Assembly: GCA_024643325.1 (NCBI GenBank)
Contig: JAHEND010000010.1
Span: forward strand, 1-64,000
Direction of reading: 5' to 3'
Source: Sediminicola sp.
Lineage (GTDB): Bacteria; Bacteroidota; Bacteroidia; Flavobacteriales; Flavobacteriaceae
Length of the DNA stretch: 64,000 nt
Shown: piece by piece, positions 10,552 through 19,232 of the stretch
Layout: each line of letters begins with the position of its first letter
How positions within the stretch are numbered: the stretch's first letter is position 1
The notes under the pieces: generated by a model
Seen by the model: the letters and a program-made list of their open reading frames with translations, nothing else
Told to the model about the DNA's origin: nothing
Database searches by the model: none
Program-made: the position numbers and the translations under genes

Positions 10552-11217
10552 CTAGAAATCCAAATCATAAAATAGTCCCAACATATGACTATTTATAGCT
10601 GCTGTGTTTAGAGGGGTGTCTCTGTCTATGAAATAAGCGATCGTTAGAGCGTTTCCAGCGAGGCTCAGATCTGTTTGAAGTTTGTAACGCATGCGGTCAA
10701 ATCCACTTATGCTATTGCTTCCTAAGGGTTTAAAAAACTCTACAGATACTTGTGGGTCTGCTTTCCAGTTAGGTATTTTAAATTCAACAGCTGTTTTATA
10801 CCTCAAGTGATTTTCTGTGCGCGTTCCTTGTTTCTTTTCGGTGTCTTCCTGAAAGCGCAGTCTTTGCTTGAATCTTAATTGACGCCAAGAGGCCTTGTGT
10901 TTTAGTTCAGCAAAGAATCTGTAAAAAGTAAAATTTCCTTGTATCCCACCACTGCGGTCTAAAAGGGTTCCGTAACGGACACCAACAACACCACTAAAAG
11001 AGCTAGATAATTTGTAGCCCATACGCGCCTCTCCAAAATACCTGGAAATAGCATTTAGTCCAGCATTACTTCTAAAGGCTAGCGCTCCGTCTACATAAAT
11101 ACGGTCAGAGAGCTCAAAAGAACTGCTAGTAGCCGTCCAGATAGCGAGCTCCTTATTTTGAGCGAAGGCAGGTTTGGCCATTAGGGTCATTAAAAAAAGC
11201 GATAGTAGACATCTCAT
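10552..11217 (-). CDS. DUF2490 domain-containing protein
   Basis: Signal peptide; ELAIWTATSSSFELSDRIYVDGALAFR, beta-rich pattern, terminal F. Confidence 0.65.
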   Translation of the reverse strand: MRCLLSLFLMTLMAKPAFAQNKELAIWTATSSSFELSDRIYVDGALAFRSNAGLNAISRYFGEARMGYKLSSSFSGVVGVRYGTLLDRSGGIQGNFTFYRFFAELKHKASWRQLRFKQRLRFQEDTEKKQGTRTENHLRYKTAVEFKIPNWKADPQVSVEFFKPLGSNSISGFDRMRYKLQTDLSLAGNALTIAYFIDRDTPLNTAAINSHMLGLFYDLDF

Positions 11218-11236
11218 AAGTGTTTCAGTCAGGAAT

Positions 11237-11830
11237 TTAGTAGAAGAGTGTTACTTTAACACTTTGGGTCATAAGGTCAATTTTACCAATCTGGACTTTT
11301 TTAATATCCAGGCCAGTTTCTGCCACTAAAGAAGCAATTAAAGCATCTTTTTGGTCTGGTTTTATTAAAGCAGAATGAGGAATAACAATTTCCTGCTGTT
11401 TTAAAGAGAGCGGTGCCTTCATGACCCTTTCCAAAATCATTAGCATGGCAACCACCGCAATATTTCCAAAAAGAATTTCACCCATAGGGACCGCATTGGT
11501 AGAGAGCGCATTTATAACAGCCACTCCAATAATGACAAATAGGTAGGTCATTTCTTTAATGTCAATAGTATCAGTGCGGTAACGAATAATGCCAAAAACG
11601 GCAAAAAGACCAAGGGCTAGTCCAATATCCAATTCATTTCTTTTCAAGGAATAGCAAAGCAAAAAAACTACGGTACTTATCATGAAATAAGTAAACATAT
11701 AGGCTTTGTTTTGAGCGTATTTATAATAGATAAAGCGAATGATGATGGCAGTAAAAATAAAGTTTAATAAAAAACGCTCTACCAAATCAAAGAAAGTGAA
11801 TGTTTGTATAAAGGTGTTTAAAATTTCCAT
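11237..11830 (-). CDS. DUF4956 membrane protein
   Basis: Multi-TM N-terminus; LGLFAVFGIIRYRTDTIDIKEMTYLFVIIGVAVINAL. Confidence 0.75.
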   Translation of the reverse strand: MEILNTFIQTFTFFDLVERFLLNFIFTAIIIRFIYYKYAQNKAYMFTYFMISTVVFLLCYSLKRNELDIGLALGLFAVFGIIRYRTDTIDIKEMTYLFVIIGVAVINALSTNAVPMGEILFGNIAVVAMLMILERVMKAPLSLKQQEIVIPHSALIKPDQKDALIASLVAETGLDIKKVQIGKIDLMTQSVKVTLFY

Positions 11831-11846
11831 AGTATCATTTGAATCG

Positions 11847-11918
11847 TGACCTCACCAGGAATCGAACCTGGATCTAAAGTTTAGGAAACTTCTATTCTAT
11901 CCGTTGAACTATGAGGCC
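11847..11918 (-). tRNA. tRNA-Arg(CCT)
   Basis: Reverse complement GGCCTCATAGTTCAACGGATAGAATAGAAGTTTCCTAAACTTTAGATCCAGGTTCGATTCCTGGTGAGGTCA folds as a cloverleaf; anticodon loop TTCCTAA. Confidence 0.93.
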
Positions 11919-11964
11919 TGATGTTTGCCCTAAGGCTGGCCTAAATTAGAATTTTATTTTGTTA

Positions 11965-12207
11965 TTAGGGAATTTGAAAGCTGTTTTGTGATTTGAATTC
12001 ACTCACAAATTTTTCAATTTCTTCCATATTAAAAAAAGCCAATTGCGGGTAACATGATTTAATTACAAATTCAATGTGGTAAGATTCCCTTTTCGATTTT
12101 AGCTTTCTTAGCTGTTGGTAAAAAAAAACGAATTGAAACAGATCAACCCCAGTTAGGGCATTTTTCATGAGGTTTTCACCCTCTTGTATTTGTTTCTTCT
12201 TGATCAT
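11965..12207 (-). CDS. Small hypothetical protein
   Basis: 80-aa ORF in an otherwise empty intergenic gap; no recognised domain. Confidence 0.4.
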   Translation of the reverse strand: MIKKKQIQEGENLMKNALTGVDLFQFVFFYQQLRKLKSKRESYHIEFVIKSCYPQLAFFNMEEIEKFVSEFKSQNSFQIP

Positions 12208-12430
12208 AAGAAATGTAAATATATGAAAATCAGATTTTTAAATTTTTAAAAAAGTCTTTTTTATTTTCAATATATAGGTTGGACAGTATATTTGATAAGT
12301 TAAAAGGGGATTAAGTTTCGATAAATGGTAGCCTAAATGGCTTTGAGAGTCATTATAAATATTGTTATTTAACACATTGTAAGTGGGTTAGAAACGCTAA
12401 TTACATTACTTTTATTTAAAAATTACTCAG

Positions 12431-12865
12431 ATGGAGCGTAAAGAATTTATGAAATCTATTGGACAAGGCGCTGCTTTTACACTTACCTTTAGTTGTTTAA
12501 GTGGTTGTTTGGAAGCAGAAAATGGCCTGGCAGATCAGGCCTTAATTCCAGATGCTAATGGAGTCCTTTTCTCTTTAGATTTAAATAGTTCTGAGGGGCA
12601 ATCTTTAAAAAGTCCTGGAGATTATATCATTAAAAATACCGTTGTTATTGCGGTTAATCAGCAAGGTAACTACGTGGCAGCTACTCAGGTATGTAGTCAC
12701 AAAACCATAAAACAAGTTATTTTTAGAAACGATGAGTTTTACTGTACCGAGCACGGTGCTAGATTCACCCAGCAAGGAGTGGGTTTAAATTCAGACGCTT
12801 CGAAAGGATTATTAATTTATCCTATACAGGTACAGGGTCAAACACTGTCCATACTAGCCCCATAA
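12431..12865 (+). CDS. Rieske-type [2Fe-2S] lipoprotein
   Basis: CSH...CTEH ligand pairs (VCSHKTIKQVIFRNDEFYCTEHGARF); Cys after hydrophobic leader (SCLSGC). Confidence 0.82.
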   Translation: MERKEFMKSIGQGAAFTLTFSCLSGCLEAENGLADQALIPDANGVLFSLDLNSSEGQSLKSPGDYIIKNTVVIAVNQQGNYVAATQVCSHKTIKQVIFRNDEFYCTEHGARFTQQGVGLNSDASKGLLIYPIQVQGQTLSILAP

Positions 12866-12868
12866 CAT

Positions 12869-13309
12869 ATGAAAAAAATAATTTTTATAAGCTTACTTTT
12901 TATTTGCCAATTCGTTATTGCTCAGGAATGGGTGTCCAGTTGGGCCAATGCAACAGAAAAATCTACCACCTCAAATAAACCCATACTCTTGGTTTTTTCA
13001 GGTTCTGATTGGTGCGCCCCATGTATTAAATTAGATAGAGATATATGGGCAACAACAGTTTTTCAATCTTATGCTAAAGAACACTTAATACTTTATAAAG
13101 CAGATTTTCCCAGGAGAAAGGACAATCAACTACCAGAGCTTCTGGCATCTGAGAATAAGAAATTGGCTGAACAATACAACACTAAAGGTTATTTTCCTTT
13201 GGTGGTGTTGCTTTCTCCCAAAAAAGAGATTTTAGGGCAAACAGCTTATTTGAATATTTCTCCAGAAGCTTATATAGAAAAACTCCAAGACATGGCTTCC
13301 AATGAGTAA
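12869..13309 (+). CDS. Periplasmic thioredoxin-family protein
   Basis: Signal peptide; KPILLVFSGSDWCAPCIKLD CxxC motif. Confidence 0.88.
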   Translation: MKKIIFISLLFICQFVIAQEWVSSWANATEKSTTSNKPILLVFSGSDWCAPCIKLDRDIWATTVFQSYAKEHLILYKADFPRRKDNQLPELLASENKKLAEQYNTKGYFPLVVLLSPKKEILGQTAYLNISPEAYIEKLQDMASNE

Positions 13310-14300
13310 ATATGTTAAAAGCGCTCTGTTTTTCTGTTTTCTAATCCAAAGTTTAGTTTTTTCACAAGAGAATAAAATTGTGACTAGAACAGCTAAACTC
13401 ATGGGCAGTCGTTTCGAAATTACTTTGGTAAGTAACCAAAAAGAAGCCAACCTACATCTAGATATAGCACAAAAAGAAATAGAGAGAATAGAAAAGCTCA
13501 TATCTTCATGGGATCCCAATTCTGAAACATCTGCAATTAACAAAAATGCAGGTGAGCGACCTGTGAAAGTATCTCAAGAATTGTTTGGCCTTATAGAACG
13601 TTGTATCCAAATTTCAAAAGTTACCCAAGGTGCTTTTGATATTAGTTATGCTGCTTTAGACCCAGTTTGGGTATTTGATGGAAGTATGAAAACGCTTCCT
13701 TCACCAGAACAACTCCAAACATCTGTTGCTCATATAAACTACAAAGAGATTCAACTAGATGCCATTGACAATACCGTTTTTTTGCCTAAAAAAGGCATGA
13801 AAATAGGTTTTGGTGCTGTTGGAAAAGGCTATGCAGCAGACGCTACTAAAAAGTATTTGCAATCAATGGGAATAAAAGCTGGTATTATTAATGCCTCAGG
13901 AGATTTAACCACTTGGGGGAAAAAGCCAGATGGAACAGATTGGCAGGTAGGGATTAGCAATCCTGAAAACCCGTCCAAAGTATTTTCGTGGTTTCCAGTA
14001 AAAGATGCAGCAGTAGCCACTTCAGGAAATTATGAAAAATACGTAACTTTAAACGGAAAAAGCTATAGTCATATTATTGATCCAAGAAGTGGTATGCCTA
14101 TTTCTGGAATTAAGTCAGTAACTGTCTTTGCCCCAAATGGGGAATTGGCAGACGCTTTTGCTACTGCCGTTTTTATCATGGGTATAGATATAGGTATAAA
14201 CACCATTTCACAATTACCAGGCATGTCATGCATTATTGTAGATGCGGCTAATAAAATTCATTACAGTCCAAATATTGAAGTGACTGAAACTCAAAATTGA
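13302..14300 (+). CDS. apbE: FAD:protein FMN transferase
   Basis: MGSRFEITLV, FGAVGKGYAAD, YSHIIDPRSGMPISG, ADAFATAVFIMG motifs of ApbE. Confidence 0.93.
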   Translation: MSKYVKSALFFCFLIQSLVFSQENKIVTRTAKLMGSRFEITLVSNQKEANLHLDIAQKEIERIEKLISSWDPNSETSAINKNAGERPVKVSQELFGLIERCIQISKVTQGAFDISYAALDPVWVFDGSMKTLPSPEQLQTSVAHINYKEIQLDAIDNTVFLPKKGMKIGFGAVGKGYAADATKKYLQSMGIKAGIINASGDLTTWGKKPDGTDWQVGISNPENPSKVFSWFPVKDAAVATSGNYEKYVTLNGKSYSHIIDPRSGMPISGIKSVTVFAPNGELADAFATAVFIMGIDIGINTISQLPGMSCIIVDAANKIHYSPNIEVTETQN

Positions 14301-14512
14301 ATCACATGAAACATATAGTAGTTGTAGGACTTCTCTTATTTGCCTCCTCTTGTGTGGCTGTAAAAGAATATGAAAAGGTATATATCAATGCAGAAGATAT
14401 GGTTCTTAGTGCTAGAGGTGTTTGTAAGGCAGACATTAGTAGTCATGTTTATAGAGAAGGTGCAGCGGGAGCAAATGGCGGTAAAATGGGAGGCGGCTGC
14501 GGCTGTAATTAA
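14297..14512 (+). CDS. DUF4266 small lipoprotein with C-terminal GGGCGCN
   Basis: 71 aa; lipobox ASSC; VKEYEKVYINAEDMVL...GGKMGGGCGCN; start overlaps apbE stop. Confidence 0.82.
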   Translation: MNHMKHIVVVGLLLFASSCVAVKEYEKVYINAEDMVLSARGVCKADISSHVYREGAAGANGGKMGGGCGCN

Positions 14513-14515
14513 GTT

Positions 14516-15889
14516 ATGAAGTACGCATTTATTATCCTATTGTTTTTTAGTGTATTTGCCCTGAGAGCTCAAGAAAATGAAAGCATATATACCAAAAAAG
14601 TTTTAGAGAAAGTCAGTGTTCAAACACTTTTTAGTTACTATGCTCAGGATGGTCAAAATGCGGCTGTTACTGGAGGGGAAGGAACAGAGGAATTGACTAA
14701 TGCAGCTCCCACTATGGTGGTTCAAATTCCTATTGGAGAAAATGGAATCCTTTCGGTAGACGCCGGAATTTCAGCCTATACCTCTGCTTCTTCTAGTAAC
14801 GTGAATCCTTTTGATCGCAGTGCTTCCTGGGGAGATGACAACGACCATGATGACAAATATGAAGACCACGACGACAAATCTTTTGCTAGTACTCAAGCTT
14901 TATCTTATGTAAATGGAAACCAGGGAGCCAGCCCATGGGTCGCCTCTTCTGGAGCTTCTAGATCAGATGTACTGGCGCATTTTAATCCGAGTTATGCACA
15001 CTTTAGCGAAGACAGAAACACCATTTATAATGCGTCCCTAGCGTTTTCTAAAGAATACGATTATCAATCTATTGGTTTTGGTATGGGTATTAGTAAGCTT
15101 TATAATGAGAAAAACACTGAATTGGGTCTCAACCTTCAAGTGTATATGGACGAACATGATCCACAGTATCCCATAGAATTAAGAACGGGATTTTTTGATT
15201 CCAATATTCGTGGAGAAGGCACTTACACTAATGCTTTTGCTGCCTTTAGTCAGACTAAGCGAAACACCTATGCGCTCAGTCTAAATTTGGCTCAAATCTT
15301 GACAAATAAGATGCAAGTATCCTTTTTTATAGATGCCGTTATGCAAGAAGGATTGTTGTCTTCTCCTTTACAGAGGGTGTATTTTGCAGACAAAGAGAAT
15401 TTCTTTATAGATGCTTTTCAATTGGCAGACAACGTAGAAAGACTGCCCTTTTACAGGTATAAATACCCAGTGGGTGCTCGAATGAACTTCTACCTTTCTG
15501 ACACTTTTATTCTGAGATCTTATGCAAGATATTATGCAGATTCTTGGGGTGTCCAAGGGCTTACAGCAGAAATTGAGCTCCCCATAATTTTCGGTTTAAA
15601 TTGGGCTGTTTTTCCAAGCTTTAGACACTATAGTCAAACGGCAGCTGACTATTTTTATCCTAAAGAAATGGCGAAAAGTACTGACGAATACTATACCTCA
15701 GATTATGATCTCTCTGCTTTTAATAGCCAACAATGGGGTGTTGGAATTAGATACAAAGACATATTGGGCCAATTATCCCTTTGGAAAGTTGGTTTAAAAT
15801 CTATTGAACTACGCTATATTCATTACAATAGGAGTAATGGTTTAAGCTTTGATCAAACCGCCTTGGGCTTCAATTTTGACATTGATTAA
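14516..15889 (+). CDS. DUF3570 protein, probable outer-membrane beta-barrel
   Basis: Signal peptide; QDGQNAAVTGGEGTEELTNAAPTMVV; LSVDAGISAYTSASSSNVNPFD; alternating beta-strand pattern; follows DUF4266. Confidence 0.82.
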   Translation: MKYAFIILLFFSVFALRAQENESIYTKKVLEKVSVQTLFSYYAQDGQNAAVTGGEGTEELTNAAPTMVVQIPIGENGILSVDAGISAYTSASSSNVNPFDRSASWGDDNDHDDKYEDHDDKSFASTQALSYVNGNQGASPWVASSGASRSDVLAHFNPSYAHFSEDRNTIYNASLAFSKEYDYQSIGFGMGISKLYNEKNTELGLNLQVYMDEHDPQYPIELRTGFFDSNIRGEGTYTNAFAAFSQTKRNTYALSLNLAQILTNKMQVSFFIDAVMQEGLLSSPLQRVYFADKENFFIDAFQLADNVERLPFYRYKYPVGARMNFYLSDTFILRSYARYYADSWGVQGLTAEIELPIIFGLNWAVFPSFRHYSQTAADYFYPKEMAKSTDEYYTSDYDLSAFNSQQWGVGIRYKDILGQLSLWKVGLKSIELRYIHYNRSNGLSFDQTALGFNFDID

Positions 15890-15913
15890 TACAACGGATT
15901 GTACGAGAATAGA

Positions 15914-16402
15914 TTAAGCTTTATTAATAGTCAATGTATTGCCCGAGATACTTGAATTGTAACTGACCAAATCTCCGCTGCTAGCGTCTGAATTACAACT
16001 AACAGAGTTGTCTCCCGTACCAAAACTATTGCCGTGATTGGCACAATTAAAGGTGTTGTTCCCATAGCTCCACTGTGTTCTGGTGCCTTGATGTGGGCAG
16101 CAATTGTCAAAAGCTCTAATGGTGTCAGAGCTTACCCTTAAAAGCAGTACGCCTGCGGAAGTGAGATTCATCCAGCTGCCAACATTGGCCAATCCAGAAA
16201 AATTAGCTGCGTTTAGATCAATGGTAATGGTATTGCCATTTTGAGTGACACCATCCGTATCCGTATTGGTTTGTCCATTGTTTGTGGGAACTTTGGGCAT
16301 GGAGTCTTCTGAAGAAGAACAGGCTTGAATAAGCGACACGCCAAAGAAAGCAAACGCTACAGTAGGGCAGGTGGTTTTTAGAAATTCTCTTCTGTTTTTC
16401 AT
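15914..16402 (-). CDS. Rieske-type [2Fe-2S] lipoprotein, Tat signal
   Basis: NRREFLK twin-arginine motif, lipobox IQAC, ligands CPH...CANH; C-terminus resembles the 12431 Rieske (NSDAS-G). Confidence 0.85.
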   Translation of the reverse strand: MKNRREFLKTTCPTVAFAFFGVSLIQACSSSEDSMPKVPTNNGQTNTDTDGVTQNGNTITIDLNAANFSGLANVGSWMNLTSAGVLLLRVSSDTIRAFDNCCPHQGTRTQWSYGNNTFNCANHGNSFGTGDNSVSCNSDASSGDLVSYNSSISGNTLTINKA

Positions 16403-16560
16403 GATTTTTTCTTTTAAAGATAGTTACAAGACAATACTTAAAAAAGTGCAAAACGCGATTTTTTTATGCACATTAGCAGCTTTGCTCGACTTTTTTAACT
16501 GTTTTTGAGGTGTTATATTATTGTAAACAGTCTATAATAAGGGGTTTGTTTTTCATTTTG

Positions 16561-16620
16561 CCCAATAAAATTGGGTGATGCCGCTTTTTTTTAAATCTTT
16601 TTAAAAGCGGCTTTTTTTTC
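16561..16620 (+). other. Tandem stem-loops: CCCAATAAAATTGGG followed by terminator-like GCCGCTTTT...AAAAGCGGC-T8
   Basis: Perfect 6-bp and 9-bp inverted repeats, second followed by a T run on + strand; no + strand gene lies directly upstream. Confidence 0.6.
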
Positions 16621-16662
16621 AAATTTTTTGTTTTCATTTGTTACGGCATTTAGCTGAACATC

Positions 16663-16830
16663 ATGAAAAATGTTTCTATGTTGGAGCAATTAGAAAACCC
16701 GAAGTGTTTTCTAGATGCAGCTTATCAGATAGGCAACCAAAATTTAAAGCGAACTTCTACAAACGCTATCGTGCAAAGCCAGCACGAGTACTTTTTTGTA
16801 CCCACCACTGCACGTCAGATCAATATCTAA
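16663..16830 (+). CDS. Possible 55-aa small protein upstream of the polyamine operon
   Basis: MKNVSMLEQLENPKCFLDAAYQIGNQNLKRTSTNAIVQSQHEYFFVPTTARQINI; competes with the 77-aa ORF in another frame. Confidence 0.35.
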   Translation: MKNVSMLEQLENPKCFLDAAYQIGNQNLKRTSTNAIVQSQHEYFFVPTTARQINI

Positions 16831-16906
16831 TATACTTATTGCAATTCATTTTTTTAGCGTCAGGGATATAATTTCTTGGCCTTTCTCTAATTTTTAATTT
16901 GCTATA

Positions 16907-18307
16907 ATGAATATTAAATACATAGATCTAATACACCAGAGTTATTATTTTCCACAAGAAGAATTCACCTTAGAAGACGAAAATCTCCGTTTTCATGGTA
17001 TTGAATTAGAAAAATTGGTGGCCCAATATGGAACCCCATTAAAATTCACTTATTTACCCAAAATTTCTGAAAATATCCAACGGGCTAAAGGATGGTTCGA
17101 CAATGCCATTAAAAAGCACGATTACAAAGGGAAGTACCATTATTGTTACTGCACAAAAAGTTCGCATTTTAAGCATGTTTTAGAAGAAGCCTTGAGCAAC
17201 GACATTCATATTGAAACTTCTTCTGCTTTTGATATTAATATAGTAGAATCTCTTAAGGAAGCGGGCAAAATAAAGTCAGATACTTTTGTGATTTGCAACG
17301 GCTTTAAAAGGGCTCAATATGTAGAAAACATTGCCCGGCTTATAAATTCAGGCCACGAGAATTGTATTCCTATTATTGACAATTACGAAGAGATTTCTCT
17401 GTTGTCAGAAAAAATAAAGGGCGATTATAAAATTGGTATTAGAATAGCCTCTGAAGAAGAACCAAAGTTTGAGTTTTATACGTCAAGATTGGGAATAGGA
17501 TACCGAAATATTGTGCCCTTTTACGAAGATCAGATTAAGGGACATGAACATGTAGAGTTAAAAATGCTTCACTTTTTCATCAATACAGGTATTAGAGACA
17601 ATGCCTATTACTGGAACGAATTAAGTAAGTGTTTAAAGGTGTATGTACGCCTTAAAAAAATATGCCCAAGTTTGGATAGTCTCAATATTGGCGGTGGTTT
17701 TCCGATTAAAAACTCCTTAGCCTTTGAATACGACTACGCCTATATGATAGAAGAGATCTTAAACCAGATTAACGCTATTTGTGCAGAAGCAGACGTACCT
17801 GTACCTCATATTTTCACTGAGTTTGGAAGTTTTACGGTCGGAGAGAGTGGAGGAGCAATATACCAAGTGTTGTATCAGAAGCAGCAGAATGATAGAGAGA
17901 AATGGAATATGATAGACTCTTCTTTCATTACAACCCTTCCAGATACTTGGGCCATAAACAAGCGTTTTATTATGTTGCCTATTAATAGGTGGCAGGATGA
18001 GTATGAACGTGTACTTTTAGGAGGACTTACTTGTGATAGTGATGATTATTATAATTCTGAGCAGCACATGAATGCTATTTACCTTCCAAAATTTAAGAAA
18101 GACAAACCCCTTTATATTGGGTTCTTTAATACTGGTGCTTACCAAGAGTCTATTGGAGGCTTCGGTGGCTTACAGCATTGTTTAATTCCTACCCCAAAGC
18201 ATGTTTTAATTCAAAAAGACGCAGCGGGGAATTTAACCACTTCATTATTTTCACAGCAACAAGAAGCATCTGAGATGCTTAAAATTTTAGGGTATGAGCA
18301 AGAATAA
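16907..18307 (+). CDS. Arginine decarboxylase-like PLP fold-type III decarboxylase
   Basis: YHYCYCTKSSHFKHVLEEAL PLP-lysine region, LNIGGGFPIKNS, FTEFGSFTVGESG; directly upstream of agmatinase. Confidence 0.85.
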   Translation: MNIKYIDLIHQSYYFPQEEFTLEDENLRFHGIELEKLVAQYGTPLKFTYLPKISENIQRAKGWFDNAIKKHDYKGKYHYCYCTKSSHFKHVLEEALSNDIHIETSSAFDINIVESLKEAGKIKSDTFVICNGFKRAQYVENIARLINSGHENCIPIIDNYEEISLLSEKIKGDYKIGIRIASEEEPKFEFYTSRLGIGYRNIVPFYEDQIKGHEHVELKMLHFFINTGIRDNAYYWNELSKCLKVYVRLKKICPSLDSLNIGGGFPIKNSLAFEYDYAYMIEEILNQINAICAEADVPVPHIFTEFGSFTVGESGGAIYQVLYQKQQNDREKWNMIDSSFITTLPDTWAINKRFIMLPINRWQDEYERVLLGGLTCDSDDYYNSEQHMNAIYLPKFKKDKPLYIGFFNTGAYQESIGGFGGLQHCLIPTPKHVLIQKDAAGNLTTSLFSQQQEASEMLKILGYEQE

Positions 18308-19232
18308 TTACGCTGGCATTCCAGACGAGTTTGCCCAGTTAGAAACAGCTAAAGTAGTATTAATCCCTGTGCCCTACGATGGTACGAGTACTTGGGGGAA
18401 AGGAGCAGATAAAGGGCCAGATGCTTTTTTGGCAGCCTCTGAAAATATGGAATTATACGATATTGAAACGGCCACGGAGGTGTACCAACAAGGGGTGTAT
18501 TTAGCAGATCCGGTATTGGAGAACAGCACACCTGAGGCAATGGTAGAGGCGGTTCATAAAATTACAAAGTCTTATATAAAGAAGAACAAGTTTGTGACCA
18601 TTTTTGGAGGAGAGCATTCTATTTCAATAGGTACCATTAGGGCTTTTAATGAAAGTTTTGAAAATTTAACGGTACTCCATATAGACGCTCATGCAGACTT
18701 AAGAGCTTCTTATGACGGGACTAGTTGTAACCATGCATGCGCGGTTCATGAGGCAAGCCAAACTACCAATTTAATTCAGGTGGGTATTCGCTCCATGGAT
18801 CAGATAGAAAATTCCTTTATGGATTCTGAGCAAACATTTTTTGCCCATGATATGGTACAGGATGAATATTGGTCCGACAAAGCTTTAGATCTCATGACAG
18901 AGAATGTATTTATTACTTTAGATTTAGATGCATTTGATCCGTCTATCCTACCAGCAACTGGGACCCCTGAACCAGGTGGTTTGTTGTGGTATGAAACACT
19001 GGCATTTTTAAAAGAAGTCTTTGCAGAGAAAAATGTTGTTGGCTTTGACATTGTTGAGCTTTGCCCAAATGGAAACAGCAAGCCGTCTGAATTTTTAGCA
19101 GCAAAATTGTATTATAAAATGTTAAGTTATAAATTCATGGATGTCTTAGCGAGTGATCCATATGACAATACTTTTGATGTGGAACACGCTAAAAAAAATA
19201 ATCTCACTAAATTTCAAGACAGCGATGAGTAA
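18294..19232 (+). CDS. speB: Agmatinase
   Basis: GGEHSISIGT, HIDAHADLR, LDLDAFDPSILPATGTPEPGG ureohydrolase motifs. Confidence 0.92.
   Translation: MSKNNYAGIPDEFAQLETAKVVLIPVPYDGTSTWGKGADKGPDAFLAASENMELYDIETATEVYQQGVYLADPVLENSTPEAMVEAVHKITKSYIKKNKFVTIFGGEHSISIGTIRAFNESFENLTVLHIDAHADLRASYDGTSCNHACAVHEASQTTNLIQVGIRSMDQIENSFMDSEQTFFAHDMVQDEYWSDKALDLMTENVFITLDLDAFDPSILPATGTPEPGGLLWYETLAFLKEVFAEKNVVGFDIVELCPNGNSKPSEFLAAKLYYKMLSYKFMDVLASDPYDNTFDVEHAKKNNLTKFQDSDE

Noticed and set aside
16638-16871. 77-aa ORF MLRHLAEHHEKCFYVGAIRK...
   Set aside because: Composition looks non-coding; the overlapping 55-aa frame is more protein-like, though also unproven.
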